This document shows positions 25,522-37,738 of a DNA stretch of 64,000 nucleotides, piece after piece. This DNA is from Patagioenas fasciata (Eukaryota; Chordata; Aves; Columbiformes; Columbidae), in assembly GCF_037038585.1 (NCBI RefSeq), contig NC_092524.1, forward strand, positions 42,418,001 to 42,482,000, given 5' to 3'. The notes under the pieces were generated by a model. The model had not been told where the DNA came from. It did no database searches and worked only from the letters and a program-made list of their open reading frames with translations. Both the position numbers and the translations under genes were made by a program. Within the stretch, counting starts at the first letter, position 1. Every line of letters starts with the position of its first letter.

Positions 25522-25670
25522 GCTGAGGTTCAGCTATGCTATCTGGAAGCACAAAGAGATGCTGTTGAACAGATGTCCTTAAAGCTGTACAGTGAACAGT
25601 ACAACAGTAGTAGCAAGCGAAAGGAAGAGTTTGCTGATATGTCAAAAGTTCACACAGTGGGAAGTAATGG
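25522..25670 (+). CDS. AKAP6: AKAP6 internal exon (first of three in the window)
   Basis: This is an internal coding exon of A-kinase anchoring protein 6 (mAKAP), a scaffold that holds PKA, phosphodiesterase and other signalling enzymes at the nuclear envelope of muscle cells and neurons. It encodes 49 codons plus two bases, starting AEVQLCYLEAQRDAV and ending near SKVHTVGSNG. I recognise this as the mammalian AKAP6 sequence just before its spectrin-like unit. The acceptor is strong: a long pyrimidine run ending TTCTTATTCTAG. The donor is GG|GTAGGG, and an in-frame TAG immediately after it marks the exon end. The last two bases (GG) join the first base of the next exon to make Gly, so the phases match. 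The residues are hydrophilic and helical, with a Ser-rich, Lys/Arg-rich stretch (SSSKRKEEF) that is probably a linker. Identification is from remembered family sequence, not a search. The coding signal and splice sites are directly visible. Confidence 0.93.
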
Positions 25671-28342
25671 GTAGGGAACCATTCTTTTTGTTGTTTTATT
25701 CTCACTGATCTGTGGGGTTTTTTTTACATGATATACTTTTTCTTACTTCCGGTTAACCAGGATTTTTCTTCCTAGGCCAAGAGACACGGAAAAACTTGGT
25801 ATATTTATTTTTTCATATATGAATGTAAAAAATAATGGGTTCTGGATAATAGGTTCAAATTATGGTTACTTCACAGGACTACCTAACATTATCGAATAGC
25901 AATCTATTATTTTGATTTAAAAAAATGTAATGTGCCCTTTTGCTTCAGGCTTTTCTCCCCCAATGGCTTCATGTCTTTTGGTTTCCAAGCATTCTTTAAA
26001 GGAAACATCTTTATAATGGATTAATACTTCTACAAGACAGTTCATTCTACTAGTCCCTAGGAAATATGAATGTGAAGCCATTGACATATAGTTCACCACT
26101 TCAAACATCCCGGGTTTTTACTAGAATGCTTTGATTTTAAGTGTTTTCCTTTGACTTGGTCTTCTCAGGCTGTTTTTTAATAAATGTAAACCGTATCTAA
26201 TAACTGCTATCTCCCTTAAATGAACATAAGAAAATACCAGTGAGTTCATAATAGTGTGGGGCAAAAGCAGTTTGAAGGAGCTAACTAGTTCTCCTTATTT
26301 GGATACACCATCATCCTGATACAAGTTTTGTCATAACCAGTAAACACAGTAGAACTTTTGCCTGCAGTTTCCTATGCAAGGAAAGTCATTGACCAAGGTG
26401 TCCATGAGCTCTTTATCTTCAGAACTTCCTTTTCCAATTCTTAACTCAATGTTGAGGTCTTGGAAACACAGTTTTATTAAATTACTGACTGTAAAGATAA
26501 ATGAGCCTTGTAAACATCCTTTCTTATTATACAGAAAGATGACTGTTTTAGAAAAGTTGATGTGGGCTAATTATGTAGGATTACTGAGATCTTGATTACA
26601 TATGCAGAAATCTGTCAGATTCTCAAACACACCAGTGCAGCTAGTGCCAACCATAAAAATAATTTGTTCTGAATTGGTGTGTATATGTATATAAATGTGC
26701 ACCGGGGGCTACATGTTCAAAAACAGCTTCTAATTTTGCAACCATAGTTCAATGTGAGCAAGACTTAAGGTTGAAATTTTGTGAGACATCAACAGACATT
26801 TGGTTTTATTGAGGACAGGAGATATAAAGCTTTAAGCCTCATGGGAAAATCCAGTTTGTAACTCTGCATACCACATGTGTAAAGCAAATAGGCTCTTATA
26901 TGCACTTGTTTGCACTTATAATTACATTCTTATTACCGGGAATGGTAATCTACAAGTGTTCCCTACCTTTTCTGTGCTGTGGCCACCTTTCTGGGCCCTT
27001 ACGTCCATCCAGTCCCTAGTGGCTCACAGTGGAATATCCACTGCAGGAGAACACCAGCTAGCCAGGCAGCAAGAGGTGACCAAGAGAGTTGAGAGCAGCT
27101 GTAAAACATTATAGCAGATCTGGCTGGAGATATTGCATTTATAGAGGTACTATTGGGAGATATGGTTACAATATTTACAACGCCATTACACAACATGAAG
27201 GACAGATCCTGGGATCCTGTCATCACCTAATATGGGGCCTTCGTGGATGCGGCTTTGCGATAGCTGCATTAAAAGGGACTTCAAGTATGCAGAATATAAG
27301 GCAGATTTAAAACTGTTAAGGTCAGAACTCTGACTGATTTCTCCTATATCCTGCTAATAAAAACATATGTACAGAAAGGAATTAAAAAAAACCGATGACC
27401 CAGAGGCTTGAAAGAACTTTTTGTTTGGCTGAATTTTTTCGGTAGGCATACCAGTGTGTTTAGAGTATTTCTACATACCATGTGAGTTATGCCATCAAAG
27501 AAATAATACAAACTGAAAGTATGTGTTAAACATGGGGAAAAAGGCTGATGGAAATAGCTTCACATTCCTTTTTATTTATTAATGCCACAGACGAACTGGT
27601 TTTCTCATGAGAAAGGTGCTCATGAATTTTCATTCAAAATAATAAATTGATGTCCACATTTTAAGAAATATGTTTAGAGTTCAAGGGATTAGACATGCAA
27701 CTCTGCATATCTGATTCCCTGTTTACCAAGATAAAAATATACTTCTTAATGTCATTTCAGTTATTATGTACCTAATGGTTTTAGCTTATTAACCAACAAA
27801 CCTGTATTAAGGAAGCTGGAGTTACTTGTCCTTTAACTAATATTGGGCATTCTTGTTGGCAATGTTTGAGTAGTTTTAATAGAGAATTATCTTTTTTTGC
27901 CGTAAGCAGATGACCTAATTTATTCTTTTTTAGTGATTAGTGGATTTGGATAATCAACCAAACTCAGATCTTTTCTATAGTTCTTGCATTTGTAACACAC
28001 ATCAGTATTTCAGAAGTTATGCTTTCCCTGATTCTGCCTCTGGCAAAATGAAAAAAATATCTGCTAAACCCAGGAAAACTAGATTCTGAATAAAAAAGAA
28101 ATATTCAATATACTACAGAAATATGGACAGGTACATTTTAATCTTAACCTCTCACTGATCATATAATTGCTGGATTTTCTGAATATGTTTTCTGTGGCTT
28201 AGTAACTTACATCCGCTTCGAAATAATAGTAATAAGTAGACCCATCCATTTAGAAGTGAGGCGTTTGTTTTAAAAACAAAACTTTTTTTTGTTTTTTAAT
28301 CAGAGTTATTTTAGAACTATTAAAAATATTGCAATCAAATTA

Positions 28343-28360
28343 AACAACAACAACAACAAA
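28343..28360 (+). repeat. (CAA)n simple repeat
   Basis: Five CAA units in A-rich sequence. Confidence 0.85.
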
Positions 28361-28988
28361 GAAAAACACATAGATGATGGCTTGTAGGCTGTCTTCACTA
28401 TCTTCAGGCTCAGGCAAATAACCGCCATAGCTGGTTGGCTTAAAAATGCTCCCAGATGACTTTATTTTACAGCAGACAAACAAAAAAGAAAAGACACAGT
28501 ATGTAAACTATGGAAGGAAACAGTGCCCATTACATATTGCATCCCTTTCTGAGCTTTTTCCAGTGAATCATGTTTCTCTCACTCTTTGCTTTGAGTTTTT
28601 GTTTATAACTTTAGCTAGAAATCAAAATGTTCAGCTGTTTCCTAGTCCTATCTGGGTTTTATAAAGATCAAAGAAAAGTGGGTTTGTGTGTCTTTAAAGT
28701 ATTGATTCATTCTATTACACCAATAAAGACAAAATTGAACTGAAACTAAAATATAGTTCTATAGATGCAAAACAGTTGTTTGGATCCAGAACATGTTCTG
28801 CCCATTATAGTAAAATCCCAGTTCACTTCATGGTGCAGTTTCCAAAGGCATTCCATCCCATTCTGGTGGCAGCAGGTCACAAAGATTAGATGTAGGCTTT
28901 GATTCCCATCATCTTCATATCTTGATTGAGATTTTCACTGGTACAAACCAGTCAAGTCCAGTGGAATCTGTACTGACTTAAATGAGAT

Positions 28989-29516
28989 TGTCCTGATTTC
29001 AGCTGGGATAGGGTTAGTTTTCTTCCTAGGAGCTAGTGTAATGCTGTGTTTTGGATTTAGGATGAGAATAAAGTTGGTAATACACTGATGTTTTTAGTTG
29101 TTGCTAAACAGTGAAGGACTTTTCAGCTTCCCATGGTTTCCTAACGATGGGGTGCACAAGAAGATGAGAGGGGACACATCAAGGACAACTGACCCAAACT
29201 GGCCAAAGGGATATTCTACACCATATAACATATATATAACAGTATATAACCATATAGCAGTATATAAACTGGGGGAGTTGGCTGGGTGTGGGCAATCACT
29301 GCTCAGAGATGTGCTGGTGATGAACAATTGCATTGTGCATCACTTGTTTTGTATATACTTTTTTTTTAAAAAAAATATTATTTTATCTTTCTTTACTATC
29401 CTATTAAGTTGTCTTTATCCTAACCCACAAGATGCTCTCCCTCATCCCACCGAGGTGGGGGGAACAAATGAGCGGCTGTACGGCGCTTGGTTGCCAGCTG
29501 AAGTTAAGCCATGACA
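28989..29516 (+). mobile_element. Solo LTR of an avian endogenous retrovirus
   Basis: This 528-bp element starts TGTCCTGATTTCAGCTGGGA and ends GTTAAGCCATGACA, the TG...CA form of a retroviral LTR. It is flanked on both sides by GAGAT (28984-28988 and 29517-29521), an exact 5-bp target-site duplication. A TATA box (TATATAAACTGGGGG) lies at 29261-29267. A degenerate poly(A)-signal region lies near 29403. There is no internal viral sequence and no second LTR, so this is a solo LTR left by recombination between the two ends of a provirus. From memory it resembles a common bird LTR family. The 5-bp duplication fits a class III (ERVL-like) assignment, but I hold that loosely. The 138-codon open frame across it is not a gene. 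Confidence 0.92.
29261..29267 (+). promoter_or_regulatory. TATA box of the solo LTR
   Basis: TATATAA followed by ACTGGGGGAGTTGG sits where the core promoter of this LTR class is expected. It is in the same direction as AKAP6, so it could start an alternative intronic transcript. Activity cannot be judged from sequence. Confidence 0.55.
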
Positions 29517-31193
29517 GAGATGAAATCTAGTCTCTGATATCATAAAACGTATGTTTTAATAACTACCTGTCAGTTTTATCACTTGGGATAATATTTGGAT
29601 AAGACAGAATGGAAAAGAAGGAGCAGTAGATACTGAAGATACAGAATGGTTATACAGTTTTCTGGGGAAGGGATAAAGATTCAGTATCACTGCAAATACA
29701 CCATTCAAAATGGAGTTCAGTTTTTTTTTTTTTTTTTTAGTTTCAGAATGATATCTGAGTCAAATACCTCCCGGAACAGGAGAGAAGCCCTGAACTCCAA
29801 ATGAAACTATTATATTTCAACAATAGTAACTTGCCCTTTTATGCTTGGTCTTCTTTATAATAGCATCATTGCTTACCTTTTCAGGGCAGCAAGCAATTTT
29901 AAGTAAGTGCACCTCATAAATTATTGAGTAAAAGTATCCTAAGTACAGTGGATTAAACTAGAGAGTTACTTCAGAAGCAGGAATCAACGCATTATACAAG
30001 ACTTCCTTTGTTGTCAGCTCATCGAAAATAAAAATACAGAAGGCAAATGCTCTCTTCTCCCTTGCTTTGCTTTCTTGCAGAAAGACAGTCCTACTTCTCA
30101 CAACTTTATCTATAAGCTTTCAAAATTGCTGTGCATCTGGCACTCCAGTTACTAACAACTGAAACTGTGATAGTATTAATAATATTAAAAGCATGTTAAT
30201 TTATTGTTTCTCTGTTGAAATACTGCTATTTTTAATGGCATTGCTTAAAAAAAAAAGAGGTTAATAATTGGAGAAATTAGCTTTAGTGGAACACGCACTA
30301 TTGTTTGTTCAATATGGGAGTTTTTTGATACTACTGACAAGGCTTTTGTTAGTTCAAATTTTGCAAGTTTTAAGATCCTTTTCAAGGGGTATCTTTTTTA
30401 CGAATGTGCAGTTTTTCAGCATGTACCTTCTGGCTTGTATCACAGTGTTTTAGAAGAATCTATGCTTTACTTATTCACCAGGCTTTCAATAGAGAATCAC
30501 ATTAATCCTTTTAAGCTCCTTATTCTAATGATTTATTTTGTTGAAAACCGTCGTGATCCTCCTTTGAATTTTAATGATTGCTGGCTATTCAAGGATTCAT
30601 TGTTTTGACTTCCTGTCCTTACCTTTGTTTCTTACATGTCTGTAGGGAACACCTGTCTAATACTGTATCTGGCCTTAGTTCTCACTGGCTTACCATATTC
30701 ACTCAAGCCTATCTTAAGGCGTTAAGTTGAAATGCTAGCTACTCATCCATGAAAATAAATGTAGGATATTTACAGAGATAGGCAGATAGACAGCAGAGGG
30801 ACGGCTGAACGGATTGAGTCATTTTTCGATGAAAATAATATTTTTATATGAATTATATCAAGATGATTGTTGCAAAGTTTGCTCGATATAAAGTGGGCAC
30901 TTCAAAAACCATTAAACAGCAACATCTATGGGGGATTTCTATTTCAAATATTTTGAAGAAAATGCAGTATGCCAACAGTTGTCAGGATTTGGCATCAGCC
31001 ACTGAATTTAGGTCATGGCACTGGTTTAAATTGGATTTCAGTTTTCATTTTCATCCACTCTGTATAAATACAGAATGTCTCTTTAGAAATGTAACTAGGA
31101 ACATCATGAGTTTTCAAGAATATATTATTCTAATACAAGATGTTAACAACTACACAGTATTTATGCATAATACATTTTGTTCCTTATCTACAG

Positions 31194-31314
31194 CCTTTTG
31201 GACTTTGATTCAGAATACCAGGAGCTCTGGGATTGGCTGATTGACATGGAATCCATCGTGATGGACAGCCATGACCTGATGATGTCAGAGGAGCAGCAGC
31301 AGCATCTTTACAAG
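31194..31314 (+). CDS. AKAP6: AKAP6 internal exon (second), start of a spectrin-like repeat
   Basis: This exon supplies one base to a split Gly codon and then 40 codons, beginning LLDFDSEYQELWDWLIDMES and ending EEQQQHLYK. The ELWDWL motif is the usual helix-A tryptophan signature of spectrin repeats. In AKAP6 the spectrin-like region targets the scaffold to the nuclear envelope, by binding nesprin-1alpha in muscle. This exon would form helix A and part of helix B. The acceptor is TTCCTTATCTACAG, with a plausible branch point (TGTTAAC) about 48 bases upstream. The donor is AAG|GTTAGC. The exon ends on a codon boundary, which fits the next exon starting in phase 0. No frameshift or stop is present. 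Domain assignment is by motif and recall of the family. Confidence 0.95.
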
Positions 31315-33539
31315 GTTAGCGCTACCGTTACTGCCTTTACCTAGCTATAGAAGATCTGATTAGCTTGACAAGTCTTTCTCTCACAGGATATCGCTGCGTT
31401 CATTGTATGTATCATGGTGTCTATTAGAATTCCCTTCCCTGTCCCCAACCTCATTTCCATCCCCTGTGCGCTGACAGGCTGCACCGACATCATAATTGCA
31501 AGAAAGTTCCCTTTATCACATTCTATTTGGTGTAATTCTATAGAAGGACAAAGATTTGTCTTCAAGATGAATAGAAATAAATGAAACTGCATTAATAAAT
31601 AGACTGAAACAAAATGAAGGAAAAAACCGAAATGGTAGCATTTAACAAAATGTGTTTTGATTGGAGCTTTCAGCTGGATTTTTATCCACCTTTCAGACCT
31701 CTTCTGGGAAGAAAGAAATTTGCCTTGATTTTGGTTTGCTGCTGCCAGAATACAGGACTCTTCCCATTTATTTTTTATTAGATATACATAAAGCAGACAT
31801 TGACATGTCAAGTCATCCTGCTTGCTTGTGATTTCAGCAAAATTATTTAGAATTTGCATACTAATTATAGGGTCTTCATTTAACACATACATGTATATAC
31901 ATAAACACATACACACATGGTTTCTCTTATTTGTCATAGCAGCCTTAGCCCAGAAGCTTTATCACTTTTTTAAAATAGACAGTACTTTCAAGAAGTTCCC
32001 CAAAAGCTGTGATTTGATGCTAAAATTGACTCAGGCTTCACTGTGTATTTGAGAAACTGTAGTCTACAGGTCTGAGGGGTGGTGGGGGAAAGAAAGGAAG
32101 GGATTTCAACAGGAATATCAGACTGCAGTAAATCTTCCTCATTTAGGCAATTTTTATTGGAGTAATTCTGACAGTTGTCATCCTTGAATTGCTTTGAGCA
32201 TATGGCATATTTCAAAGAGCAGATTGTGAATCATAAAAAATAAAATTAATAACTAACCACAGAATCAGCAACAGTATAATGACAAGAAACAACTACCCTC
32301 TAGCTTTTTTTTTATTTCTTATTGAATAAATGGTACATTCAAGGTCAAATAGAAGTTGTTTTCTTTCTTCTATGATTGCATTATTTGATAATTTCTTAAA
32401 CATTATTTATTTTTTCTTGCTTGGGCATCCTAATTTCTTAATGGTCTTCTTGCACTTTATTCTTTCTAATTTTACTCCTTTTATTGAAAAGACCCAGTAA
32501 GAGAGGGTTGTTACATGAGTTCAAATATGTTTATAAAGGGAAATATGGTTCAGGTCCAACTTAATGTAGGCTGCAAGGGAATTTAATTCAGTGGCCTCCA
32601 TTTCTTGCTCTGACAAAAATTTATTTTTGCTAATGACTTCTTCCTAACTTGCTAAATTCTTGACTTAATCACACATTAGCAATCCTGGCTCTGGTTAGGC
32701 TCAGAAATAAACAATGTCAGAAATGGGTAAAAATTTCCTTGCGAATCTAAAATAAGGCATTGTGGTTGTGCCTGTCCATATAAAACCTGCTTGTACCATG
32801 CCTAATCTAACCACTAGTTATAGTCCTATACTAAAAAAATCAATCAACATAAATTTTAAGGAAACAATCCATCCATCAACATGAAAAGGAGCAAAGCTGA
32901 AGCAGCCCGCCCAAGTGTTTTAGGTGCTATTTAGGATACTTCTCTTTCCGATATCAAAATGTAATCATTCAGAATAATTGTAGATGGTAAGGTTGGGATA
33001 ATAATGCATGGTGAGAAAAATAAAAGAGGGCAATAATTTAAGGATTAGTTTGCAGTACAGTATAGCAGCAAAATGAGGAAGACTGTGTATTCAAAGTGGG
33101 ATGTGATAGTCTCTTAAATTTATGAAGTTCTGTATTATGATAGACATGACACTTCTGACAACAGAAAGTTTGTGCCAGGGAGAGTAGCCGAGCCTGTAGT
33201 CTGTGCAGCATAGACAAACCAGCACTGCTTCCAAAGCACGGGCAGCTTATTTGCTCTGCAGTTTCTGCAGAGAGGGCTAATTAACAGAACCCCTATCTGG
33301 TCACTGCAAAACCACTTGAATAAGGAAGGAACAGACCACCTGCCTTCCCACTGTGAATATTAGCTGCGTAGCCCTTTCCAGTGAAAGCAGCAAGCAAATT
33401 GTTAAGGATTGAAGGAAAGACAACTAGATTTGTGAAGGCTGGTTAAGAGATGACTCTGGAGTGTCCGTAAAGCAGGAGGAGTATTTGCAGGTAATGTAAA
33501 AAGCTTGAGTGTATAGCATCAAGATCTATTAGCCTTTCA

Positions 33540-33631
33540 ACCCCCCACCCAAAAAAAAAAAAAAAAACAAACCCAAACAAACAAACACAACAACAACAAA
33601 ACCCCAAAACAAACAAACAAAACAAAACACC
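33540..33631 (+). repeat. A/C-rich simple repeat
   Basis: A CCCCCCACCC start, a run of 18 A, then CAAA, CAACAA and CCCC units. The spurious minus-strand frame across it is rich in Cys, Phe and Val. Confidence 0.95.
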
Positions 33632-33744
33632 TCCCGAAGTGTGAAAGCCCCATAATTTCAGACGTTTAAAAGCAGACAAAAGAAAACATCAGCAAATGTA
33701 ATTGAGGGAACAATTCTGCAGGAGCAAAGGGGGTATGAGATAAA

Positions 33745-33790
33745 TCACTGGGTCTTTATCATCCTTATCACTAGATCTTTGTCATCCTTA
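33745..33790 (+). repeat. 23-bp tandem duplication
   Basis: TCACTGGGTCTTTATC..., ending CATCCTTA, is followed directly by TCACTAGATCTTTGTC..., also ending CATCCTTA. The two copies match at 20 of 23 positions. Confidence 0.8.
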
Positions 33791-35589
33791 ATTTCAGAGA
33801 TTCATGTAACAATGAATCATGCCCTCAAAACCAGTATTAACAGTTCTTTACAACTAGCCTAGTAAACCTCTCTTCTAATCAATAGTGACACCCTTTTTAT
33901 TTGGAGGCTGTTACACAGAGCTGGATGAGCTCCCAGCGAAGGGGCAGGAGCGCTGCCGACACCTCCCAGTGAACACAGCCCTGCTGGGCTGCAGGCAGAG
34001 AAACCTGAGGAGAAATGCGGGCAGCATTCCTCAGAATTCCTCAGTGATGCGGGGTGTTACGAAAACACAGGTCTTGCTTTAGTTATTCTTTATCAGTTAC
34101 AGCTTCAAATGTGAACCTGCTAATTGCACCCTCTGCATTTTGGTGGATTCTCCTAAACCCACAGATCCCCTTCTCAGTTATTGAGCTGGCAAGTAATTGC
34201 ACCTCAGAGCCAGCTCAGCAAGCCGCCTCGGCCAGCCAACCTGCTGGGGTATCGCTGTTACCACCAGTAATCATTGCCCCTAAGGAGTCTGTGAAGGGGA
34301 AGGAGCAATGATAAAACAGGTAAATCAGAAGGGAAAAGCATACATTAAAGAAGCATAACGCAATATATAAATGCTAAAATTGCACATGGGAAAGTAAAAT
34401 GTATTTTCATGGTTAGACTATTTTCCCAGTACTCTGTTTTCAGATTTAATATAGATTTAAGCCAACTCTCAGCTTAATTTTGTTTTGTAATATTCTAGGA
34501 GCTTCCTAGTGTTTTATTAGGATCGATATTATTTCTCTTTAAGTAGGTTTTATTTTGCCCTTAATATAATAGGAGCAGCACAGCCATATTTTTGAAGTCT
34601 GAATATGTAAGTGTGACTTTCTCTAGATTTCCTATATTTTAGTGCAAAGATTTACAAAAAGAGAAAATTATTCTTTCTTGCTTCATTCCCATAGCCCTCA
34701 ATGATTTCAGCTTTACAGTCTTCAACTAGCTAATGATTTTGAAAATCAACTAGTGTTTGATAAAACGACAGTCACAATATGAATTGCTGACAGTTTATTT
34801 GTCCTCTAATGTTTTAGCTATTAACTAAGAAAAAACTGAAAGGAGCATTTCCATGTTTTTGGACTCTTGCTTCTTTGTACTGCTGTTATAGCTCCGTTTA
34901 ATGCCAAATGTATCATGTTTATTTCAGTTTAATCTACCGCATGTGAGCCTGATCTCATAAGCTTTAAGTACACAGAACTTGCATTGACTTCAGCTGTATT
35001 CATATGCTGTTGCTGGAGGATCAAATCCAAAGAATTTAGACTCTGTTAATTAGCCCTTTAGTGGGAACTTGAGTAATTCTGTACCTTGAATGTTCAAAAA
35101 CGAAGCAAATCAGTATTTACTGGAACTGTGGAGATTAGAAATGAGTATACTAGGTAGAAAAGTTAATGATAATTCTTTCCATTTTCGTCACAAGATTAAT
35201 TGCAAAACTTAATTGTGTTAAATTAAACCCCCATTTAAATAAGTACAGTATGATTGTTAACATTATTAGTAAGTTCAGAATAAAATTAACACTTTAAAAT
35301 AAATTGTATTTTTCTGTCTGATTACAAACGACGTATGGTGTTTTTAATACAAACTGTAAGTCTTGTACCAGTAAGTCTTCAGCAACGGTGGTCATGATAG
35401 ATGGAAAGAGACCCTTATGCAGTAGTGTGAAAATTTTGAAAACATTTATTTGACACGGCTTTTGAACAGGTTAACTACGAGAGGATTTCATCAAAGGGAA
35501 GCAGTTCACCGTATTAAATAACATGACAATAGACATCAAAAGCTAAGGATACCCTTAATAAAAAGTTGAGGGGAAGGGGGGGAAGTCTC

Positions 35590-35737
35590 CCAGCAGTTTT
35601 TGTTTCCCTCCTGGGAAGGTGCAGCCCGCTCTCTCCTCTGGGTGTGCTGCTGCTCCATCCAGCCGCCCGCCTGGCGCAGCGCGCTGTGGCCCCGAGTGGA
35701 TCAAACAAACCCTGGTGAAAGTTTCCCTCATTTGCAT
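35590..35737. promoter_or_regulatory. CpG-rich patch with inverted octamer
   Basis: In a CpG-poor, AT-rich intron, roughly 75 bp around 35629-35700 carry seven CpG dinucleotides (for example GCCGCCCGCCTGGCGCAGCG). An inverted octamer ATTTGCAT follows at 35730-35737. It matches no CR1 or LTR motif I know. It could be a small intronic promoter, an enhancer or a recent insertion; the sequence alone does not decide. Confidence 0.3.
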
Positions 35738-37456
35738 CACTTCTAGACAGCCCTGTCGTACTCTTTGCTGACAGGAAATCACTGTCTTTGTCACCTTTTT
35801 TCAGTGATCTCCTTTTGGCAGAGATTGGCCATGTGACCAGGATTAATCACAACAACAGTTCTGGCTCAGAACTCAATGACATGTTTTCCTCAGCACTTCA
35901 ATAATGGTGTAGAGGAGTCAGTAAGAAATGACTACATTAATTTCACAGTGAAAAGATAATTAACACTTAAGGACTAGTGCTATAACCTATGGAGCTATTA
36001 TTCAAATTAAAACCAATGTATTGCAAACTTGTGAAAAAAAAATTAAAAAAAACCAGCACAAAACGCACAAACCCCCATGTCCTGTAATGCAACTGTTAAA
36101 ATAATCTTACGAGAGTTCCCGAGTTTAAAAAGAAGCCCAAACTATATTTAATGCAGTAATATAAATATATAAAAACTGAAACATTTGAAACCGGAGGCTG
36201 AAGTATGTAAAGTGCTTACTTAGATGATATGAATAGGATACTGGCAAACAAAAGCAGCAGTGTGCTCCTAGAATGCTGTGCTTCAAGGAGTTTCCTTGGC
36301 AACAGAAATGCAGTTCCAAAAGTAGACAGAACTTTCCTCAGAAAACATACTATTAATAACAACCTTCCGGAACAACTTGGAACAATTTGACTACTTGGCA
36401 ATAATAATGCCAAGTGTTCTGCAAATTAATCTAACACATAACAGTTATATGTTTCTCTTGCCCATAATTCTCCTGAACTGGGGGACTGAGTTCACTGCTG
36501 TTAGAGGATACGAATGTGCAAAGCAGTTCCAAATGCTGTGCAGAGAGAGGGCTCAAATAGCAGCAGCCTATAAGGATGAATTAATGTGCTTCGTATCATT
36601 TTAACTTGTAAACCAGATTAGTTTAATTGGATTACTTTGTTCCATTTAAAACGAGTCCTGCGTACCTACTGAAGCTACTATGCAATTCAGTCTTTATTTC
36701 AAGCAGATTTTCCATATAAAGAAAACTTATTAAAAGATTAACAGCCTGTAGAGTGATATATTTGGACAATATGCTTAGGGGATTGGTTATAAACTAGAAA
36801 ACGTGAACTTTTCTGCTCCTACATTGCATAATCTGCCTGGTTTGGGATGACTTCTGTCTGTCTGGTAATCTGTCAGTGCCTGCACCGAGTTGCTAAAAGA
36901 GTCAGTGGGAGACGATGGTGATCATCACTCCAGAGGAAGCTCTCAGCACACTGCAGGATTGAGCCCCTTGTAGGTAGTAACTACAAATTTGCTGTACATG
37001 TGATATTTTTAGGTATGTCATCATTTCTGTATGAGCCAAGAGAATAAACTAATTTCAGATTTGCCTTGCCAATAGGAAGCATTAGAATTCCACTAAAGGC
37101 CACAAGTTTACCAGGCAGGAAGGGTAGGCTGTACTAGTACCTCGACTTTTACTGAATTCTTGGATCTAAAGGTTAAAAGTAATCAATATCTCATTGTGTA
37201 GCCTGATAATAAGTAATAACCATGATGTTAAAATCTAAATGATTGCAGATAACACTTAGGTATGTTGACCCGTTTGGAAGGGTTTTTTAATTGCAATCAG
37301 AATAGTCATTATATTTTGCTAATAAACTTTCAGGCTACTTTGCAAAAATCACCACCTTTTTGAAATATGATGTTAACGCTACTAGCAAATTGTGTGCCAA
37401 ATTATGTCTCAAAGTGAGAGCTTTTTTTTTTTTCCTAGCAAAGCATATGTAGTACT

Positions 37457-37481
37457 CTTTTTTTTTTTTAAAAAAAAAAAG
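37457..37481. repeat. T12-A11 palindrome
   Basis: C, twelve T, eleven A, G. It is nearly perfectly self-complementary and would be hard to sequence and prone to slippage. Confidence 0.9.
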
Positions 37482-37719
37482 AAAAGATTATTCTGCTAAA
37501 TAGAATAAATGGAGATATTCATTAGCAATACTAAGTTACAGCACTTATGTCTACGTATATAGATTGATTCATGTCTCAGTGGAATTTATTCTTTGTCTTT
37601 GACATTGTGCTATGTTTTTAACTGTCATGTATAGTAAAAAGACTGAGCTAAGTTTTGCACAACTCTAATTTCAGTTACTGTTCTTCATGAAGTTCAGTAA
37701 TTTCCATGTGCTAGGCTAG

Positions 37720-37738
37720 TTTGTTTGTTTGTTTGTTT
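37720..37738 (+). repeat. (GTTT)n simple repeat
   Basis: Four to five uninterrupted GTTT units. Confidence 0.9.

Larger units (their letters stand above)
25671..31193 (+). other. AKAP6: AKAP6 intron between the first and second visible exons
   Basis: This intron is 5523 bp with GT...AG ends. Most of it is unremarkable AT-rich sequence. It contains a complete solo LTR at 28989-29516 in the same orientation as the gene, a (CAA)n run at 28343-28360 and a T-run at 29721-29738. I see no additional exon. The bases just before the acceptor include a consensus-like branch site. Confidence 0.9.

Noticed and set aside
27040..27310. Slightly GC-richer stretch with open frames on both strands
   Set aside because: No recognisable motif in any frame, no splice-site pair and no repeat signature. 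I could not support a feature.
29098..29514. 138-codon open frame on the + strand
   Set aside because: It lies wholly inside the solo LTR and its product resembles no protein. LTR sequence and chance explain it.
33443..33679. Minus-strand frame with a Cys/Phe/Val-rich, membrane-like stretch
   Set aside because: The hydrophobic segment is the complement of an A/C simple repeat, not a transmembrane gene.
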